7,610 bases of DNA, from the NCBI GenBank assembly GCA_019136035.1, contig JAGVUW010000387.1:1-7610 (forward strand). The letters are read 5' to 3'. Of the stretch, positions 5,357 to 7,610 are shown one piece after another. A model generated the notes under the pieces. It did no database searches and was not told the DNA's origin. It saw nothing but the letters and a program-made list of their open reading frames with translations. The position numbers and the translations under genes were made by a program. Origin of the DNA: Verrucomicrobiota bacterium. GTDB lineage: Bacteria; Verrucomicrobiota; Lentisphaeria; Oligosphaerales; JAFGRS01. How positions within the stretch are numbered: the first letter of the stretch is position 1; each line of letters starts with the position of its first letter.

Positions 5357-6259
5357 CTACTTCACGAGCTTCAGGACCGCGTACTCCCCGCAGAGGTGGA
5401 AGTCCGTCTTCGAAAGGCGCGGGACCATGCTCAGTTCGGTCCAGGGGAGGGTGACGCCGCAGTTGTACCGGGCCACCAGGATGCGGCACCGGGGAGGCGC
5501 TGCCCCCGCCTCGGCGCCGGGCAGCAGCTCTGCGAAGGGGATGGCCATCTCTGCCGTCCACGAGGCGTCCCGGTCCTGCCGCCGGTTCAGCGTTCCCTGA
5601 CAGCGCGCGGCGACCCGCAGGCCGCAGTCGCGAACTGCGCAGTCCGCCATGCTGCGTACGCGCGTCGGTTCGGCGTGCCAGAAGCTCGTCTTGCGGCCGT
5701 GCGGGGTGGCGTAGAGTTCCCAGTACCCGGACTGCCCGTCGGGCCAGAGGAATACCTCGAGGACATCCCCCATCCGGTAGTGGTGCATCTGGTCGGCATC
5801 CCCGGCAGCCACGATGTCAGAGTCCTCAAACACCACTGCGATGTAGACGCATGTCTCGTCCCAGGCAAGGCGCACGTCACCCCGCTCGCGCACCCCCGTC
5901 TGGCGAGTGACGGGAGCCTGCGCAACAGCCAGACGCACGCCTCCGGCAAGCCCGAGAATCTCGTCGTCGAGGAGGCTGTCCGCCTCTGCGGCAGCGCCGG
6001 GCGGTCCGTACACCGGCTCGCCGGCGGCAGTGTCGTCCTGCACGAGGCGGTCTCTGCCCAGGGTCAGGGGATGCGCCGGCGCGTCCGCCCAGACAGGGTC
6101 ATCGAGCACGCCGTCGATGCTGACCGCCGACTTCGCATACCTGGCCTCGATGGTGGCCGGCGCCGGAGCCGGCGGCATGGGCAGCTCGGCGGCCGGGAGA
6201 GCCCGGAACGCCAGGCTCGCGCCGAACGCGATCCGGCCAAGATCTGCCTTGACGCCCAT
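5357..6259 (-). CDS. Secreted carbohydrate-binding family 9-like protein
   Basis: This 300-residue protein matches the CBM9-like/DOMON-like beta-sandwich in its characteristic order. A-R-Y-A-K and S-I-D-G-V-L-D-D-P-V-W (47-57) open the domain. R-L-A-W-D-E-T-C-V-Y-I-A-V-V-F-E-D-S-D-I (130-149) is the strand with the D-E...Y-I-A pattern. G-D-V-L-E-V-F-L (164-171) and the strand Y-W-E-L-Y-A-T-P-H-G follow, and D-A-S-W-T-A-E-M-A-I-P-F-A-E-L (231-245) is the signature near the end. About 60-70 residues sit between the first and second motifs, which looks like an insertion. The N-terminus is a weak signal peptide, with a short hydrophobic stretch broken by an Arg and then a Pro/Ala-rich segment. 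I chose the ATG at 6259, not 6304, because AGGAG lies 6 nt before it. No catalytic motif is visible. It probably binds glycans at the cell surface; the ligand is unknown. Seven Cys are present. Confidence 0.9.
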   Translation of the reverse strand: MGVKADLGRIAFGASLAFRALPAAELPMPPAPAPATIEARYAKSAVSIDGVLDDPVWADAPAHPLTLGRDRLVQDDTAAGEPVYGPPGAAAEADSLLDDEILGLAGGVRLAVAQAPVTRQTGVRERGDVRLAWDETCVYIAVVFEDSDIVAAGDADQMHHYRMGDVLEVFLWPDGQSGYWELYATPHGRKTSFWHAEPTRVRSMADCAVRDCGLRVAARCQGTLNRRQDRDASWTAEMAIPFAELLPGAEAGAAPPRCRILVARYNCGVTLPWTELSMVPRLSKTDFHLCGEYAVLKLVK

Positions 6260-6265
6260 GGCGCT

Positions 6266-6270
6266 CTCCT
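6266..6270 (-). promoter_or_regulatory. Ribosome binding site of the CBM9-like gene
   Basis: On the minus strand AGGAG lies 6 nt before the ATG at 6259. It decides the start, removing 15 residues from the longest open frame (ATG at 6304). Confidence 0.65.
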
Positions 6271-6320
6271 GTATCCTGCTGGAATCGGCGGCGGCCTGGT
6301 GCATAGTCTACCGTGAGAGA

Positions 6321-6330
6321 CCCCGCGGGG
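6321..6330. repeat. 10-bp palindrome CCCCGCGGGG in the divergent spacer
   Basis: CCCCGCGGGG is fully self-complementary and lies 62 bp upstream of the CBM9-like start. TAGACT (minus strand, 6310-6305; 4 of 6 matches to TATAAT) lies just downstream of it, but there is no convincing -35 box. It could be a regulator site or simply GC-rich sequence. Confidence 0.25.
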
Positions 6331-6430
6331 CCAGGAGCCGGACCGCATGCCGCGGGCAGCGCGCGGGCTGTGCCGGGCATAGGAGCCTGGCGGGGCGTGG
6401 AGGATGAGCGGCGATCCCGAGGGCGCGAGT

Positions 6431-6442
6431 GCCGGTACCGGC
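6431..6442. repeat. 12-bp palindrome GCCGGTACCGGC upstream of the lectin-like gene
   Basis: GCCGGTACCGGC is perfectly self-complementary. Its first half, GCCGGT, is repeated at 6441-6446. It ends 36 bp before the ATG at 6479, a position where an operator or leader structure could act. I found no convincing promoter boxes for this gene. Confidence 0.3.
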
Positions 6443-6464
6443 CGGTGCGCGGCTCGGGCGCAGC

Positions 6465-6469
6465 GGGAG
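6465..6469 (+). promoter_or_regulatory. Ribosome binding site of the lectin-like gene
   Basis: GGGAG lies 9 nt before the ATG at 6479. A second GGGAG at 6473-6477 is only 1 nt away and too close to serve. The in-frame ATG at 6404 follows GGAGG with no spacing, so 6479 is the better start, and it puts the hydrophobic segment at the N-terminus. Confidence 0.5.
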
Positions 6470-6478
6470 CCCGGGAGC

Positions 6479-7610
6479 ATGCACAGGCGCGGAAGAACCA
6501 TCTTGGTCGCGGGAGTCGTGGCGCTGACCGGCGCCATAGCAGCCGCGGTCTGGCTGAGCCGCGGCTGGCGTCTGCCAGCCGGCCGGGACAGCGTGTTGGC
6601 TTCACCCGCCCCCTGGACACCCGCAGACGAACGGAAGCCCCTGCCGCGCGAGTTCATCTGGACCGGCTCCCTGATCGCGCCCCTGGCCGAGGGACGGCAG
6701 TGCCGCGTGAGGCTGAGCGGCCAGACCCGGACCGTGACCGTGGTCTGCGGCCGGGACGACGTCAGCGTCTCGGAGACGACCGGCCCGTCGGAGGTGCGGG
6801 AGCTCGCCCGCTCCGCCTGGCCCCGTGCGCCGGGTCCCGGGGATCGACTCCATGTGGTCAAGAGCGCCGACGCGGTCAGCGCCTTCCTCAACTCGCAGCG
6901 CGTCCTCGTGGCCCCCTGTGCCATCGAGACCTGGAGCAGCGGCGTCTGCGATCTGGCGGGCGCCGGCACGCCCTTCGTGAGCTTCCGCTTCCAGAAGACC
7001 GAACCGCCCTTCTTCAGTGACGACTTCATGCATGGCGAAGGCGAACTGGGCGCATGGCGGTCCGAGCAGGGCACCTGGCGCGTCCATGCCCTGCAGAACC
7101 CGATCCGCAGCGCCAACCCGTTCTCTTTCTGGGGCAAGGGCGACCCGGCTGTGGCGGTGACGGGACAGTGGTTCTGGCGGAACTGCGAGCTGACGGCCGC
7201 GGTCCAGCCTCTTCCAGGCGGCGCCTTCGGGCTCCTGCTGTGCCGGGCGGACGCGGCGAATGGCTACCACCTGCGCTGGCTTCCCGCCAGCGGGACCGTG
7301 GCTGCACGGCTCCAGGTGGTGAAGCTGCTCACCGGGGTCGAGTCAGTGCTGGCCGAAGCCGAGGTGCCCTTCCTGCCGTCGCGGTGGCTGCAGTTGCGGG
7401 TCGCGCAGCTCGATGGGCAGCTCACAGCGTCGGTCGATGGGCACGCGGTCCTGCGGGCTCAGGACCCGGCGCCCTTCCTCGGGGGCCAGGTAGGTCTGTG
7501 GACCGAGGGCGGCCGCGGGGCGGTCTTCGACGACGTGTCGGTCGCGCCGGTCTCCTCGGCCGAGTTCGACGCCGATACCGGCCTCGCGTCGCTGGCGGTC
7601 ACTGCCTCCG
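6479..7610 (+). CDS. Secreted or membrane-anchored concanavalin-like jelly-roll protein, 3' end outside the window
   Basis: The frame is open from 6479 to the window edge, giving 377 residues without a stop. The N-terminus M-H-R-R-G-R is followed by a hydrophobic stretch (about 8-26), so it is either a signal peptide or a membrane anchor. Residues about 57-175 are beta-rich and of unknown type. Residues about 178-356 look like a concanavalin A-like lectin/glucanase (LamG or DUF1080-type) jelly-roll. It begins F-F-S-D-D-F and has S-A-N-P-F-S-F, then G-Q-W-F-W, G-L-L-L-C-R-A-D-A-A-N-G-Y-H-L-R-W and W-L-Q-L-R-V. It ends with S-V-D-G-H-A-V-L, G-Q-V-G-L-W and V-F-D-D-V-S-V. From general knowledge of such proteins, more jelly-roll repeats may follow beyond the edge. 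Glycan binding at the cell surface is inferred from the fold; no catalytic residues can be assigned. The gene is divergent from the CBM9-like gene, with a 219-bp spacer. Confidence 0.87.
   Translation, partial: MHRRGRTILVAGVVALTGAIAAAVWLSRGWRLPAGRDSVLASPAPWTPADERKPLPREFIWTGSLIAPLAEGRQCRVRLSGQTRTVTVVCGRDDVSVSETTGPSEVRELARSAWPRAPGPGDRLHVVKSADAVSAFLNSQRVLVAPCAIETWSSGVCDLAGAGTPFVSFRFQKTEPPFFSDDFMHGEGELGAWRSEQGTWRVHALQNPIRSANPFSFWGKGDPAVAVTGQWFWRNCELTAAVQPLPGGAFGLLLCRADAANGYHLRWLPASGTVAARLQVVKLLTGVESVLAEAEVPFLPSRWLQLRVAQLDGQLTASVDGHAVLRAQDPAPFLGGQVGLWTEGGRGAVFDDVSVAPVSSAEFDADTGLASLAVTAS

Noticed and set aside
5396..6316. 306-codon plus-strand open frame antisense to the CBM9-like gene
   Set aside because: It is a shadow of a gene with clear CBM9-like motifs on the other strand, has no domain of its own, and overlaps the gene almost completely.
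6313..7020. 235-codon plus-strand open frame ahead of and inside the lectin-like gene
   Set aside because: It is in a different frame from the structured jelly-roll protein, Arg-rich, with no domain. The frame open to the window edge from 6479 is the real one.
6064..7137. 357-codon minus-strand open frame opposite the lectin-like gene
   Set aside because: It overlaps the start of the CBM9-like gene in another frame and the lectin-like gene antisense. Its translation is low complexity with no domain.

Overview
This is a GC-rich window (about 68% in a sampled coding line) with four protein genes in alternating orientation: minus, plus, minus, plus. It has no RNA genes, no CRISPR array and no mobile element that I can recognise. 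All four proteins appear to be exported. The mix of large secreted mosaic proteins (jelly-roll, carboxypeptidase-regulatory-like, TPR), a Thr-type sulfatase-superfamily enzyme, a family-9-like carbohydrate-binding protein and a concanavalin-like lectin protein resembles the accessory genome of Planctomycetota (Phycisphaerae or relatives) or similar lineages such as Hydrogenedentota or Lentisphaerota. That placement is inferred from gene content and base composition; the window holds no marker gene.

Layout. Positions 1-427 hold no gene I can support, and 61-180 are clearly less GC-rich than the rest. Positions 428-3253 (minus) encode a 941-residue secreted mosaic protein ending in TPRs. Positions 3254-3842 are a 589-bp divergent intergenic region with candidate promoters for both flanking genes, two short perfect inverted repeats and a very strong hairpin just before the next ribosome binding site. 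Positions 3843-5273 (plus) encode a secreted alkaline-phosphatase/sulfatase-fold hydrolase whose usual Cys/Ser nucleophile site is Thr. Positions 5274-5356 separate two convergent genes and are packed with hairpins, probably a bidirectional terminator. Positions 5357-6259 (minus) encode a family-9-like carbohydrate-binding protein. Positions 6260-6478 are a short divergent spacer. Positions 6479-7610 (plus) encode the N-terminal part of a secreted or membrane-anchored jelly-roll protein cut by the window edge.

How the genes relate. No two neighbours share an operon; each is probably transcribed alone. The common theme is envelope or extracellular proteins with carbohydrate-binding-type folds beside one hydrolase of the sulfatase/phosphatase superfamily. 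This fits work on, or recognition of, anionic polysaccharides, but no substrate can be read from the sequence. I found no clear evidence of a new multi-gene system. The points most worth a second look are the Thr active site, the leader hairpin, the convergent hairpin cluster and the modular architecture of the large TPR protein.
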